The position numbers and the translations under genes were made by a program. Source: Bacteroidales bacterium UBA2287 (GTDB taxonomy: Bacteria; Bacteroidota; Bacteroidia; Bacteroidales; Tenuifilaceae). From it: a stretch of DNA of 64,000 bases. The stretch lies in contig DDWL01000051.1 of assembly GCA_002345675.1 (NCBI GenBank), positions 62,001 to 126,000 of the forward strand, given 5' to 3'. Below are positions 25,301 through 33,978 of this stretch, in pieces; positions within the stretch are counted from its first letter, which is position 1, and each line of letters starts with the position of its first letter. Below the pieces are notes generated by a model that saw only the letters and a list, made by a program, of their open reading frames with translations, ran no database searches and was not told the DNA's origin.

Positions 25301-27442
25301 AGGGTTACACAAACTTCTCCTGCACTTCTGCCACAGAATGCACTTGCTCAATCGGCTACTTTAACAGGAGAGTATAATTTGGCGAGTTCAACTGCCCCTG
25401 CTTCAAATACAATTATTTCAAATACAATTACCGAGTTAGGCTATTTTGCAATAGGAATTCAGGAGCCCCCAGTTGGAGGATCAGTTACTGGAGGAACAGC
25501 CATTTGCACAGGCAGCACTAGCGGCGAACTAACGCTTATCGACTATTTTGGCGATATTGTTCGCTGGGAGAGTTCGGTATCACCTTTCACGGTTTGGGAT
25601 CCAATTGCAAATACAATTAACACTTACACCAGCGACGTACTTTCTGAAACCACAAGGTTTAGGGCTGTGCTAAAAACTGGGGTTTACGATGAAGTTTATT
25701 CAGAATATGCCGAGGTTGTTGTTAATCCTGCTACTGTTGGTGGAATTATTGAAGGCGCAGCACCAATTTGCTCGGGTTTTATAAGTGGTTTGCTTACCCT
25801 AACGGGTTATACAGGTGATGTTGTAAGATGGGAACAGGCTGTATCGCCATTTACCGATTGGGTTACTATTGAAAACACCCTGGATACTTATACAAGTGAC
25901 ATTCTAACCGAAACAACTTACTTTAGAGCTGTTATTAAAAGTGGTGTTTGCACCGAGGTTGAATCCGACGTGGCCATTGTAACCGTTAAGCCTATTCCTA
26001 ATCCCGAAATTTCTTCGGCCAATCCGCTTAGCTACTGTGCCAACGAAAGCATTAGTACTCTCTTTGTAATCGACATTACTGGCGATAGTTACCAGTGGCT
26101 CCTTAATAGTGTTGAAATCGATTTAGCTGCCGAAAGTACATACACTGCAACCGAAGCGGGAGCATACTATGTTGAAGTTACTATTGATGGCTGCACAGGC
26201 CAAAGCAACGAAATAGCAATAGTATCGAAACCTCTACCTGAGCCAACGGTTCAAACACTCGATAACCTTATTTACTGTGGCGAAGTGGTTGTTAGTACTC
26301 TTTTCACTGTCGACATACTAGCCGATAGCTATAAATGGTTGCTTAATGGAACCGAAATCCTCGATGCTACTACCAACACGTACACTGCAACCGAAATTGG
26401 AATATTCTCTGTTGAAGTAACAGTTGATGGTTGCATTGGCATTAGCAACGAACTCGAAATTGTTTCGAATCCAATTCCAGTGCCCATTATTTCGACACTA
26501 AGCAATCTTGTTTACTGCGAAAATGAAGTAATTAGCGTTGACCTAACTATCGACATAACTGGCAATACTTACCAGTGGTTATTAAATAGCGAGATTATTC
26601 AAGACGCAACGTTGTCAACTTATACAACAACCCAAGCAGGTTTGTACTCGGTTGAAGTTACTACTGATGGCTGCACAGGGATTAGTAACGAAATTGAGGT
26701 TACTGTTAACCCGCTGCCAGTTGCAGTAATTAGCACAACCGATAATTTAGTGTGGACTATTGGCGACGACATAAGCGTAACGTTTACTGTTGACATAACA
26801 GCCGATTTTTACCAGTGGCTTCTTAATGGTAATTTAATTACTGCTGCTAACGATGCTACATACACTGCCACTGAGGCTGGAGTTTACTCGGTTGAAGTAA
26901 CAGTAGGCAATTGCACCGGAACAAGTAACGAACTTATAATTACTGCAAATCCGCCTCAAGCATACACCATTACATTTTTAGTAACTGCCTTGGGAGGAGT
27001 TCCAGTTTCAAATGTGGCAGTAGTTATTGAAGGTCAAGATGATATTTACACAAACGACGAGGGTTATGCTGTAATTAATTTGCCTAATGGTTTGTATTAC
27101 TTTTGGGTTGTACTAGTTGATCATCAGGAATTCTCTTCGAACTTTACGGTTAATGGAGAGGCTATGTTAATTCCTGTTGACTTGATTTCAGGATTAGATT
27201 CTCAAAATTCATTATTGATAGTGAATTCATTTCCCAATCCTTTCGATTCAGAGATTCGTTTTTCCAATTCAGAACTGGTAACTAGGGTTGATGTTTCGAA
27301 CATTATTGGACAAATCGTCATTTCCAATAAAATTGATGGAGTGAGTCATGTTAACACTTCGGCTCTACCAGCAGGAGTTTACTTGGTTAAGTTTACTGGA
27401 AAAAATGGCGAAAGCATTACCCATAAAATGATTAAAAAGTAA
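22373..27442 (+). CDS. Giant T9SS-exported multidomain adhesin-like protein
   Basis: A 1689-residue protein. Residues 1-25 form a signal peptide. About 27-200 resembles a cleaved-adhesin/choice-of-anchor J domain (SFDDVTFPPTGWTQ). About 205-297 is a fibronectin type III domain, followed by G8/beta-helix-like strands (NWNDPATWDPAVVPTSTND onward) with repeated N-G-T and T-I-N-G turns. Residues about 1035-1205 hold two roughly 85-residue repeats, and 1207-1527 four roughly 80-residue Ig-like repeats, each with a Y-Q/K-W-L-L-N core and an Asp-Gly-Cys-Thr/Ile-Gly loop. About 1528-1605 is a carboxypeptidase-regulatory-like domain. The last 80 residues are a T9SS sorting domain ending in HKMIKK, very close to that of the protein at 55108. 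Surface location is firm; ligand and function are unknown. Confidence 0.9.
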   Translation: MKRLKPIKKPLILLMFTLLWGAAIGQNYMLESFDDVTFPPTGWTQTQVSGTGLWNRSTSGFNPTCSPQSGAGMIRFNSFTYDAGTSAVLTSSSINLSGITGLKLQLWFFRDNMLTSNLDVADFYINTTNSLSGAYFLGSIYRPITSVPIESASGWYSYNFDIPASYDGSENYIIIKGTSQKGRSIFIDEVRIYKPVAANNSPINFSVSGVSQSEMTVFWDDNSTNEVGFRVYISTDGTNYTKYGSDILTTTQSTTGTQYSQAITGLLPGTTYYFRISAYVDAESAYLTGSQETLPAGIITSAATGNWNDPATWDPAVVPTSTNDVVIANGHTVTVNATGSFNNLTVNGSLAFGIFTLSGKNVTISETGSISVTPGTTANLSTSGNVTNNGTFDFFVSDTQLGRVTFTGTSSQTFDAIGTTDLGNVTVNKGSSYSQIAEIAANGTFSIKGGAATNFLTLTNGTLKISGTATVSSNVFASGGYTISATSGFWLYNPNFTVLGTTSSATINGYFRLTNGTYSVGNSSLYVLGAGAGSIIVIEGGTLNLSSRFYTTNAINYTQSGGAINVNTLGNSTTNASFGLISTSNTINISGGDINLVNRNTNASPLDYSLNGSTLNITGGTLNIGTAATGTNFDFRIQGTTPNLVVDNTTNAKTALLSAATTIRGNITVNTGSILNLQTSNLSLVGNPNQVGSIVNNGLITNTSATGSNRFSFVGAHGLQTISGSGTFGNATTPMAGVIVSNASGVKFESAVVTNRVNLITGIVLGANYITLGNGVASSPVVQRGGTSSVVVGSFDQAPAVSAGSAYGVLYSTGLSPYTTGFELPASLAGTLELASNVDVTFGATASIQKLKFAASNTGKLVTSNDNLLTITGTPADVTIVAGNTGYIQGPLAYVLPLSLATGSTYIYPIGKGSANHFELVNPTTSAGGSVVVKAKVLDAATGGTTGADIQPGSLGSRYWNAEITSGAENLINTSVRVTQTSPALLPQNALAQSATLTGEYNLASSTAPASNTIISNTITELGYFAIGIQEPPVGGSVTGGTAICTGSTSGELTLIDYFGDIVRWESSVSPFTVWDPIANTINTYTSDVLSETTRFRAVLKTGVYDEVYSEYAEVVVNPATVGGIIEGAAPICSGFISGLLTLTGYTGDVVRWEQAVSPFTDWVTIENTLDTYTSDILTETTYFRAVIKSGVCTEVESDVAIVTVKPIPNPEISSANPLSYCANESISTLFVIDITGDSYQWLLNSVEIDLAAESTYTATEAGAYYVEVTIDGCTGQSNEIAIVSKPLPEPTVQTLDNLIYCGEVVVSTLFTVDILADSYKWLLNGTEILDATTNTYTATEIGIFSVEVTVDGCIGISNELEIVSNPIPVPIISTLSNLVYCENEVISVDLTIDITGNTYQWLLNSEIIQDATLSTYTTTQAGLYSVEVTTDGCTGISNEIEVTVNPLPVAVISTTDNLVWTIGDDISVTFTVDITADFYQWLLNGNLITAANDATYTATEAGVYSVEVTVGNCTGTSNELIITANPPQAYTITFLVTALGGVPVSNVAVVIEGQDDIYTNDEGYAVINLPNGLYYFWVVLVDHQEFSSNFTVNGEAMLIPVDLISGLDSQNSLLIVNSFPNPFDSEIRFSNSELVTRVDVSNIIGQIVISNKIDGVSHVNTSALPAGVYLVKFTGKNGESITHKMIKK

Positions 27443-27461
27443 AACAAATACACGTAGATTA

Positions 27462-27495
27462 ACAAAAGCTCCCGAATTGGGGGCTTTTGTTTTTT
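27462..27495 (+). terminator. Rho-independent terminator after the giant T9SS gene
   Basis: Arms acaaaagctccc (27462-27473) and gggggcttttgt (27479-27490) pair with one G-T wobble around a 5-base loop and run into a T tract. The site is 20 bp past the stop. Confidence 0.8.
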
Positions 27496-27569
27496 ACATA
27501 GAAACGTTTTCCCCTTTGCCAATCAAAACTAATGGGTTAATTTTATGCCCAATTAAATAGACTCTGAAA

Positions 27570-28856
27570 ATGAATGTTCTGCTAATTGGTTCGGGTGGAA
27601 GAGAGCATGCCTTTGCTTGGAAACTCTCGCAATCTCCATTACTCACAAAACTTTATATTGCCCCAGGCAATCCTGGAACTGACTTATTAGGAGCAAATAT
27701 CTCCATCGACCCAACCAATTTCGAATTGGTAAAACAAGAAGTTTTAAAAAATAAAATTGAACTTGTGGTTGTAGGCCCCGAAGACCCATTGGTTAAAGGT
27801 ATTCACGACTTTTTTCTTGCCGATTCGAAACTGAAATCGATTCCCGTTATTGGCCCAACAAAAGCAGGAGCAATGCTCGAGGGAAGCAAGGAGTTTTCGA
27901 AAAAATTTATGGTTAAGCATGGCATTCCCACTGCTGCCTATCAAAGTTTTAAACCTCACGACAGAGCAAAGTCTATAGCCTTTTTAAAAACCCTCGAAGC
28001 ACCGTACGTTATTAAAGCCGACGGTTTAGCAGCAGGCAAGGGGGTTGTAATTTCTTCTAATTTAGAGGAAACCATTTCGGTTGTCGACGAGTTTTTTGCT
28101 GGCAAGTTTGGCGAAGCCAGTAAAACCATTGTAATTGAAGAATTCCTGAAGGGAATTGAACTCTCGGTTTTCGTTTTAACCGATGGCCAGTCGTATGTTA
28201 TTCTTCCCGAAGCGAAGGACTATAAACGAATTGGCGATGGCGACAGTGGGCCAAATACTGGCGGAATGGGCGCCATTTCACCTGTACCGTTTGCCACACC
28301 CGAGTTTATGCAAAAGGTTGAAGAGCGAGTTGTGAAACCAACCATTAACGGCCTAAAGGCCGACGGAATTGAGTACATAGGTTTTATTTTTGTTGGTTTA
28401 ATGAATGTTGCTGGGGAGCCATTTGTTATTGAGTACAACGTTCGTATGGGCGACCCCGAAACACAGGCTGTTTTACCCCGTTTGGATTGCGACCTTCTCG
28501 AACTTTTTAGTCTTACGGCTAAGCGTAAACTTAACATGGCTGTGGTAAAGCACTCTAATAGTTTCTCGGCTGCTGTAATTCTCGCATCGGGAGGTTACCC
28601 CGAGCATTTCGAGAAAGGCTATGAAATTAAACTTCCCGAAGGAACACCCAGTTCACTTGTTTTTCATGCAGGAACTGCAAAAAACGATAAAGCGAAATTG
28701 GTAACATCAGGAGGAAGAGTTTTTGCTTCTGTAGGTGTTTCAACTAGCCTTAAGGAAGCAATTGACTTAGCCTATAAAAATGCTAATGGATTTGAGTATA
28801 AAAACAAGTACATTAGGAAGGATATTGGACAAGATATTCTGAGTTTATACTACTAA
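27570..28856 (+). CDS. purD: Phosphoribosylamine-glycine ligase
   Basis: A 428-residue ATP-grasp enzyme of purine synthesis that joins glycine to 5-phosphoribosylamine to give GAR in the cytoplasm. It has the N-terminal MNVLLIGSGGREHAF, the PGNPG block, VVGPEDPLV, VIKADGLAAGKGV (ATP-grasp lysine) and the metal/substrate loop GDSGPNTGGMGAISP followed by EYNVRMGDPETQ. Length and motifs match the family exactly. The next gene (DUF6427) starts 16 bp later on the same strand. Confidence 0.97.
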   Translation: MNVLLIGSGGREHAFAWKLSQSPLLTKLYIAPGNPGTDLLGANISIDPTNFELVKQEVLKNKIELVVVGPEDPLVKGIHDFFLADSKLKSIPVIGPTKAGAMLEGSKEFSKKFMVKHGIPTAAYQSFKPHDRAKSIAFLKTLEAPYVIKADGLAAGKGVVISSNLEETISVVDEFFAGKFGEASKTIVIEEFLKGIELSVFVLTDGQSYVILPEAKDYKRIGDGDSGPNTGGMGAISPVPFATPEFMQKVEERVVKPTINGLKADGIEYIGFIFVGLMNVAGEPFVIEYNVRMGDPETQAVLPRLDCDLLELFSLTAKRKLNMAVVKHSNSFSAAVILASGGYPEHFEKGYEIKLPEGTPSSLVFHAGTAKNDKAKLVTSGGRVFASVGVSTSLKEAIDLAYKNANGFEYKNKYIRKDIGQDILSLYY

Positions 28857-28872
28857 TTTTTAAAAGAATATT

Positions 28873-29853
28873 ATGCTTCTCAAATTCTTAAAACGGCCAT
28901 TACCACTAGTACTTACTGCAATTACGGCTATTTCGGTTGCAATTTGGTTTCAAACATTTTTAAAACCCAATAGTCAGTTAATTCAATTTAATGTAAGCTC
29001 AACACCATTGCATAAATTGCTAAACTCATTTGCAGGAGTTAACGGCTATATTCAAGCCTTTTTAGCGTTTGCAATAATCTATATTACGGCAGTGCTGCTT
29101 ATCCAGGTGTCGTCAAAACATATACTTACAAAGTCGCGTAGCTACTTGCCAGCTTTGTTTTTTGTAGTTTTCAGTTCGGCCTTTCGCCCGCTTCAGCAGT
29201 TCGATCCTGCAATAGTTTCTGCGTTGCTACTTGTTTTTGCTCTTGATCGTGTTTTTGCTTCGTACGATAAGTTTGAGCCCGTAAATAACCTTTACCAAGC
29301 GGCATTTCTGGTGGCACTTGCATCGCTGTTCTATAGCCCTTCGGCCTTTTATATTTTACTAATATTTATTTCGGCTGCAATATTTCGTCCATTTAACCTA
29401 AGGCATTGGCTTTCGATTGTTTTAGGGTTTCTTACTCCTTGGTTTTTTATGTTTTTTTACGAATACTATTCCTCTACTAACTTTAGCTTCGTGTACTACT
29501 TACAAATTCTTTTTTCTGTTGAAAAAGGCGCACATGGCTTGGGAGTTCCATTTTATGTTTTCGCAGGAACCTTAGGTTTAATAGTATTAGTAGCAATCGT
29601 ACATCTATTAGGTTCGTTAGCTAATCAAAAAATTAGCATTCGAAAATTTCACTCAATATTCCTTTGGTTTTTAGCTATTTCAATTTCGTTAGTTTTGTTA
29701 CTGCCATGGGGGTCAATTGAAATAGTGTACTTAGCGGCAATTCCAGTTTCGTTTTTGCTGTCGAATATGTTTGTAAATCTCAAAAGTCGCTTTTGGGGTG
29801 AACTATTTTTAGTAACTATTTTGCTTATTTCCATTGTAATGCAATTTATATAA
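28873..29853 (+). CDS. DUF6427-type polytopic membrane protein
   Basis: A 326-residue protein of about nine hydrophobic segments with short polar turns (e.g. SSAFRPLQQFDPAIVSALLL, IFRPFNLRHWLSIVLGF). It has no signal peptide. It resembles the uncharacterised Bacteroidota inner-membrane proteins often placed next to purD, which I recall as DUF6427; that assignment is from memory. It lies 16 bp after purD. A hairpin shared with the convergent queA gene follows the stop. Function unknown. Confidence 0.75.
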   Translation: MLLKFLKRPLPLVLTAITAISVAIWFQTFLKPNSQLIQFNVSSTPLHKLLNSFAGVNGYIQAFLAFAIIYITAVLLIQVSSKHILTKSRSYLPALFFVVFSSAFRPLQQFDPAIVSALLLVFALDRVFASYDKFEPVNNLYQAAFLVALASLFYSPSAFYILLIFISAAIFRPFNLRHWLSIVLGFLTPWFFMFFYEYYSSTNFSFVYYLQILFSVEKGAHGLGVPFYVFAGTLGLIVLVAIVHLLGSLANQKISIRKFHSIFLWFLAISISLVLLLPWGSIEIVYLAAIPVSFLLSNMFVNLKSRFWGELFLVTILLISIVMQFI

Positions 29854-29854
29854 A

Positions 29855-29882
29855 AAACCCCCTACCAAAAGGCAGAGGGTTT
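29855..29882. terminator. Bidirectional hairpin between convergent genes
   Basis: An imperfect stem with outer arms aaaccc and gggttt and an AAAA loop, flanked by A and T runs on either side, sits just after the DUF6427 stop and before the end of queA. It could end transcription from both sides. Confidence 0.5.
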
Positions 29883-29905
29883 AATGTTACTATAAAAAGA
29901 AGTTT

Positions 29906-30955
29906 TTATATAATTAGCATTGCGTCGCCATAGGTTCCAAAGCGATATTTTTCCTCAATGGCAACTTTGTAAGCCTCAAAAAGTAAGTCGTATCCAGCAA
30001 AGGCCGAAACCATCATTAGCAGTGTCGATAATGGCAAGTGAAAGTTAGTAACCATCATATCGGGAATGCTAAAATCGTAGGGGGGAAATATAAACTTGTT
30101 GGTCCATCCAGTGTAGGGTTTTAAGCGACCATTTGTTGAAACAGAGCTCTCGAGGGTGCGAAGAACTGTTGTGCCAACAGCACAAACTTTACGCTTATTT
30201 TCCTTGGCGCAGTTAACTATGTTGACAGCATCGTCGGGAATAACAATTTGCTCCGAGTCCATTTTATGCTTGGTTAGGTCCTCAACATCAACAGTTCTGA
30301 AGTTTCCTAAGCCAACGTGAAGCGTAATTTCGGCAAAAACAGCACCTTTAATCTCTAGCCTTTTCATAAGCTCGCGACTAAAGTGAAGGCCTGCGGTTGG
30401 CGCAGCAACAGCACCCTCGTGCTTAGCGTAAATGGTTTGGTAGCGCTCTTTATCCTCAGGCATTACATCGCGACGAATAAATTTTGGCAGCGGAGTTTCG
30501 CCAAGGCGATAAAGGGTCTCCTTAAACTCGTCGTACGTTCCATCGAAAAGGAATCTTAATGTACGGCCACGGCTTGTTGTGTTGTCAATAACCTCAGCAA
30601 CGAGTAGGTCGTCGTCGCCAAAGTAAAGTTTGTTGCCAATTCGAATTTTTCGAGCAGGATCAACAAGAACATCCCATAACCTTTGCTCTTTGTTAAGTTC
30701 TCGGAGCAAAAAAACTTCGATTTGAGCACCTGTTTTCTCCTTGTTTCCGTAAAGGCGAGCAGGAAATACTTTGGTGTTGTTAAATACAAATACATCGCCC
30801 TCATCAACATAGTCGATAATTTGATTGAAAACCTTATGCTCAATTGTTCCCTTTTTGCGATTAATAATCATTAACCTGGACTCATCCCTGTTTTCCTGAG
30901 GAAATTTTGCAATTAAATCTGGTGGCAAGTTAAACTTGTACTGCGACAGTTTCAT
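29906..30955 (-). CDS. queA: S-adenosylmethionine:tRNA ribosyltransferase-isomerase
   Basis: A 349-residue protein that matches QueA over its full length: FNLPPDLIAKFPQ at the N-terminus, RDESRLMIINRK, VFPARLYG, the AAPTAGLHFS block, and VGLGNFRTVDVED and MVTNFHLPLSTLLM near the C-terminus. It transfers and isomerises the ribose of SAM to make epoxyqueuosine in tRNA. It is the last gene of the ftsX-DUF3098-uppP-truB-queA series, a common Bacteroidota order, 143 bp after the truB stop. Confidence 0.97.
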   Translation of the reverse strand: MKLSQYKFNLPPDLIAKFPQENRDESRLMIINRKKGTIEHKVFNQIIDYVDEGDVFVFNNTKVFPARLYGNKEKTGAQIEVFLLRELNKEQRLWDVLVDPARKIRIGNKLYFGDDDLLVAEVIDNTTSRGRTLRFLFDGTYDEFKETLYRLGETPLPKFIRRDVMPEDKERYQTIYAKHEGAVAAPTAGLHFSRELMKRLEIKGAVFAEITLHVGLGNFRTVDVEDLTKHKMDSEQIVIPDDAVNIVNCAKENKRKVCAVGTTVLRTLESSVSTNGRLKPYTGWTNKFIFPPYDFSIPDMMVTNFHLPLSTLLMMVSAFAGYDLLFEAYKVAIEEKYRFGTYGDAMLII

Positions 30956-31098
30956 GTTTGGTTGTTATTATGTCTGTTTGTAATTTCTTATTTTGTCGAA
31001 CTAATTGCTTGTTTATTAGTCCTTGGCTTGTGTTGATAGGTTCGGACTTTATACGTACAAATAGTCTATTGGTTTCAATGTGTTTTAAAAATATATTT

Positions 31099-31848
31099 TC
31101 AGCTGATTTGCTTGTCTCCCAATTCAACCGTTGGCATTACTGCATAAGCGCTTTTAATCGATTCCTCAAATTGTTCTGGAAGTATTGCATCTTCAACCCT
31201 AAAGTTACCGCTAGCAGTGCGTCGGAGTTCAACTAAATGCCCCCCCGAATTTAGGGCTGCGCCAATGTCGCGAGCCAACGAGCGAATGTAGGTTCCCTTG
31301 CTACATCTTACTCTTACAGTAAGTAACGGTGCCTCATAACTTTCTACTTTAATGCTAGTAATTTCAATTGGAACAGCATTTAGTTCCATCTCAACTCCTT
31401 GACGGGCAAGTTCGTAAGCCCTTTTCCCATTTACAAATTTTGCAGAGTAAAGAGGAGGTATTTGCATTATAAAGCCATTAAACTTTGCCAGCGCTTCGTT
31501 AATAAGTTCAATGGCAATGTGTTCCGTTGGGAATTCCGCATCAACTTCGGTTTCCATGTCGAACGATGGAGTTGTTGCCCCTAATTTAATGGTTGCCAAG
31601 TACTCCTTTTCGCTATCCTGAAATTCTTGTACCCTTTTCGTGGCTTTGCCAATGCAAACTATAAGAAGTCCCGAAGCCAATGGGTCGAGCGTGCCAGCAT
31701 GCCCAACCTTAATTTTTTTTAGCCCAGCATTGCGCTTAAGTAACGACTTAACCTTGTTTACAAGATTAAAAGAGGTCCAGTATAGCGGCTTGTCGAAAAG
31801 CATTACAACACCTTCGTTCCAATTAGTATTTGAGCTAAAACTCTGCAC
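31099..31848 (-). CDS. truB: tRNA pseudouridine(55) synthase
   Basis: A 249-residue TruB: GVVMLFDKPLYWTSFN, the catalytic GHAGTLDPLASGLL (Asp55), PPLYSAKFVNGKRAYELAR, and CSKGTYIRSLARDIG. It makes pseudouridine 55 in the T-loop of tRNA. The start is GTG at 31848; the ATG at 31803 (Met16) would cut off the usual 'NWNEG' lead-in. The gene lies 16 bp after the uppP stop on the same strand. Confidence 0.96.
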   Translation of the reverse strand: MQSFSSNTNWNEGVVMLFDKPLYWTSFNLVNKVKSLLKRNAGLKKIKVGHAGTLDPLASGLLIVCIGKATKRVQEFQDSEKEYLATIKLGATTPSFDMETEVDAEFPTEHIAIELINEALAKFNGFIMQIPPLYSAKFVNGKRAYELARQGVEMELNAVPIEITSIKVESYEAPLLTVRVRCSKGTYIRSLARDIGAALNSGGHLVELRRTASGNFRVEDAILPEQFEESIKSAYAVMPTVELGDKQIS

Positions 31849-31864
31849 TATTATCTATGTGTAA

Positions 31865-32659
31865 TTAAAATATAAATGTCGATACAATGGCAAAAATGCC
31901 AATAATGGCGCAGTATAATGCAAACCAGTAAAGTTTACCCTTTTTCACAATGTTAATCATCCACTTACATGCTATAAAGCCTGCTATAAAAGCAGCAACA
32001 AAACCAGCTATAATTGCCCCAGTTCCAACGCCCGATGATGCAGAGAAATCGCCCTTTACAACGTCGAGTAAGTTTGCCCCAAGAATTGGAATTATTACCA
32101 TAAGAAACGAGAACCGAGCGACCTCATCTTTTCTATTTCCAAGAATTAAACCTGTTGAAATTGTTGCCCCTGCACGCGAAATTCCGGGGATAACTGCTAC
32201 TGCTTGTGCAAATCCAATAACGAGTGAATCGAAAAACCCAACGGGTTTTTGAGCCTTTGGCTTAATTACACTCGAAATCATTAAAAGCGATGCGGTAACT
32301 AAAAGCATTAAGCCCACAAATACTAAGTTTCCAGTAAATAGCCCTTCAACATAATCCTTTAAAAAGAATCCCACAATTAACACAGGAATCATTGAAACGA
32401 AAATTTTAGCAATAAACTGTGTCTCTTCGTTCCATTTAAGCTTTAATAGCCCTAAAATTAGGGTTGCAATATCTTTTCTGAAAACAACCAGCGTGCTAAG
32501 AACTGTTGCGCCATGAACGGCTACTGTAAACGAAAGGCTATCCTCAGCATTTACACCCAAAAGTACTTTGCCAATTTCGAGATGCCCAGAGCTGCTAACG
32601 GGTAAAAATTCGGTAAGGCCTTGGATAATTCCAAGAATAATGGCTTCGATTAAATTCAT
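31865..32659 (-). CDS. uppP: Undecaprenyl-diphosphatase (BacA type)
   Basis: A 264-residue polytopic enzyme with the two BacA signatures: EFLPVSSSGHLEIG near the N-terminus and AVIPGISRAGATISTGLILG in the middle. It dephosphorylates undecaprenyl pyrophosphate at the periplasmic face to recycle the lipid carrier for peptidoglycan and glycans. It is in series with ftsX and DUF3098 upstream (20 bp) and truB downstream (16 bp). Confidence 0.97.
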   Translation of the reverse strand: MNLIEAIILGIIQGLTEFLPVSSSGHLEIGKVLLGVNAEDSLSFTVAVHGATVLSTLVVFRKDIATLILGLLKLKWNEETQFIAKIFVSMIPVLIVGFFLKDYVEGLFTGNLVFVGLMLLVTASLLMISSVIKPKAQKPVGFFDSLVIGFAQAVAVIPGISRAGATISTGLILGNRKDEVARFSFLMVIIPILGANLLDVVKGDFSASSGVGTGAIIAGFVAAFIAGFIACKWMINIVKKGKLYWFALYCAIIGIFAIVSTFIF

Positions 32660-32679
32660 TTAAAAACGGAGTGTTTGGG

Positions 32680-32934
32680 TTACTCTTTTGGTTTTTTCAT
32701 TATGGCATAGATCTCGAAAATAAAGCCAAAGAGCACAACTAATGGTGCAAGGGTTATGCGGCGAAAGCTAAATATGTCTTCGCTAAAAACCTTGGGGTCG
32801 TCGGAGCCTCCACCTAGCATAAGGATAAATCCAAAAACAATAATTGCAAACCCAATTAGCAAAAGCTTGTAGTTTTCTTTACCAAGCGGAAAAAGGCTTG
32901 TGTCGGTATTCTGTTCAACTTTATTTTTACTCAT
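32680..32934 (-). CDS. DUF3098 family small membrane protein
   Basis: An 84-residue protein with two hydrophobic segments (about 25-43 and 58-77) around a short GGSDDPKVFSEDIFSFRRIT linker, which fits the DUF3098 family that sits next to ftsX in Bacteroidota. It lies 11 bp after the ftsX stop. Function unknown; an accessory to the cell-division FtsEX system is possible from position only. Confidence 0.85.
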   Translation of the reverse strand: MSKNKVEQNTDTSLFPLGKENYKLLLIGFAIIVFGFILMLGGGSDDPKVFSEDIFSFRRITLAPLVVLFGFIFEIYAIMKKPKE

Positions 32935-32945
32935 AATTGTATTTT

Positions 32946-33821
32946 TTAATAGTATAAATCGTCGGTTTTTACGTTTAAAAATTTGTTAACTGCAAAAAAG
33001 GTAGAAATAAGGTTTATAATTACACCCAAAAGCATAACTAGGCCAAAAACAACCGATAGCAATTCGACTTGCCCAAAGTTTACAAGCTCGTAAAACTCGC
33101 CCTGAACTATGTAAATTATGCCACACAGGAGTCCAATTGCTAGAACAGAAGCGTATATTCCATGCGAAATGCTTTTTAGTAAAAAGGGTGTGCGAATAAA
33201 CCCCCAGGTTGCGCCAATCAGCTTCATGGTGCTAATTATAAATCGTTTTGAGTAAACCGAAAGGCGAATGGTATTATTTATTAAGACTAGTGCTACAAAA
33301 AACAAGAGGCCACTAAAAATTAAAAGAATAGCGCTAATACGGCTAACATTTTCGTTCACTAAGTTAACAAGCGATTTTTGGTAGAATACCTCCTTAACAG
33401 GGCGCTGAGCCATGAGTTCGTCCTCAATTTTTCGAATGCTGTCGGGGTTGGCGTAGTTTGCTTTGAGCTTTACCTCAATTGACGAGGAAAGCGGATTGTA
33501 ACCTAGAAACCCAATAAAATCGTCGCCAAGTTCCTTCTGAAGCTCTGCAGCAGCAACTTCTTTCGATATGTACTCGGTTGTGCGAACGTAGGGTGAGGCA
33601 TCGAGTGTTTTCCGAAGGAAATTTGCCTCTACATCGCGTATGTCGTCGTGAAGAATAACCGAAAAACCAATGTTCTCCTTAACGTAATCCGATAACTTTT
33701 TTGCATTAAAAACTAAAAGCATAACAACGCCTAGCATAAAGAGTACTAGCGAGTTACTGATAATCGACGAGAGATAGGAGCTCCTAAGTCTCCACTTGGT
33801 TATTCGCTTTTCGGTTTTCAT
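32946..33821 (-). CDS. ftsX: Cell division protein FtsX, ABC transporter permease
   Basis: A 291-residue protein from the ATG at 33821 (a GTG three codons earlier is the alternative). TM1 at about 20-40 is followed by a periplasmic domain with degenerate repeats (VEANFLRKTLDASPYVRTTEYISK...LGYNPLSSSIEVKL), then three more helices in the C-terminal half, which is the standard FtsX layout. With FtsE it controls peptidoglycan hydrolases at the septum. ftsE is not in the window. Confidence 0.93.
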   Translation of the reverse strand: MKTEKRITKWRLRSSYLSSIISNSLVLFMLGVVMLLVFNAKKLSDYVKENIGFSVILHDDIRDVEANFLRKTLDASPYVRTTEYISKEVAAAELQKELGDDFIGFLGYNPLSSSIEVKLKANYANPDSIRKIEDELMAQRPVKEVFYQKSLVNLVNENVSRISAILLIFSGLLFFVALVLINNTIRLSVYSKRFIISTMKLIGATWGFIRTPFLLKSISHGIYASVLAIGLLCGIIYIVQGEFYELVNFGQVELLSVVFGLVMLLGVIINLISTFFAVNKFLNVKTDDLYY

Positions 33822-33904
33822 AAGAGGCACAAAGTTAGCTCATGAATGGCGATTTGATACTCCTATTAGCTAAAATTCACTATTTTAATAGAATAGACAT
33901 TATT

Positions 33905-33955
33905 AAAATCGACACCCATCAGGCCATTTAAGCTGGCATGATGGGTATCGATTTT
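33905..33955 (-). terminator. Terminator of the fucose-isomerase-like gene
   Basis: Long arms of about 20 bases (aaaatcgacacccatcaggc and ggcatgatgggtatcgattt) pair around a short loop. On the minus strand the stem runs into TTTTAATAATG. It lies 24 bp past the stop at 33979. Confidence 0.7.
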
Positions 33956-33978
33956 GAGGTTTATAACTATTCCTTTCC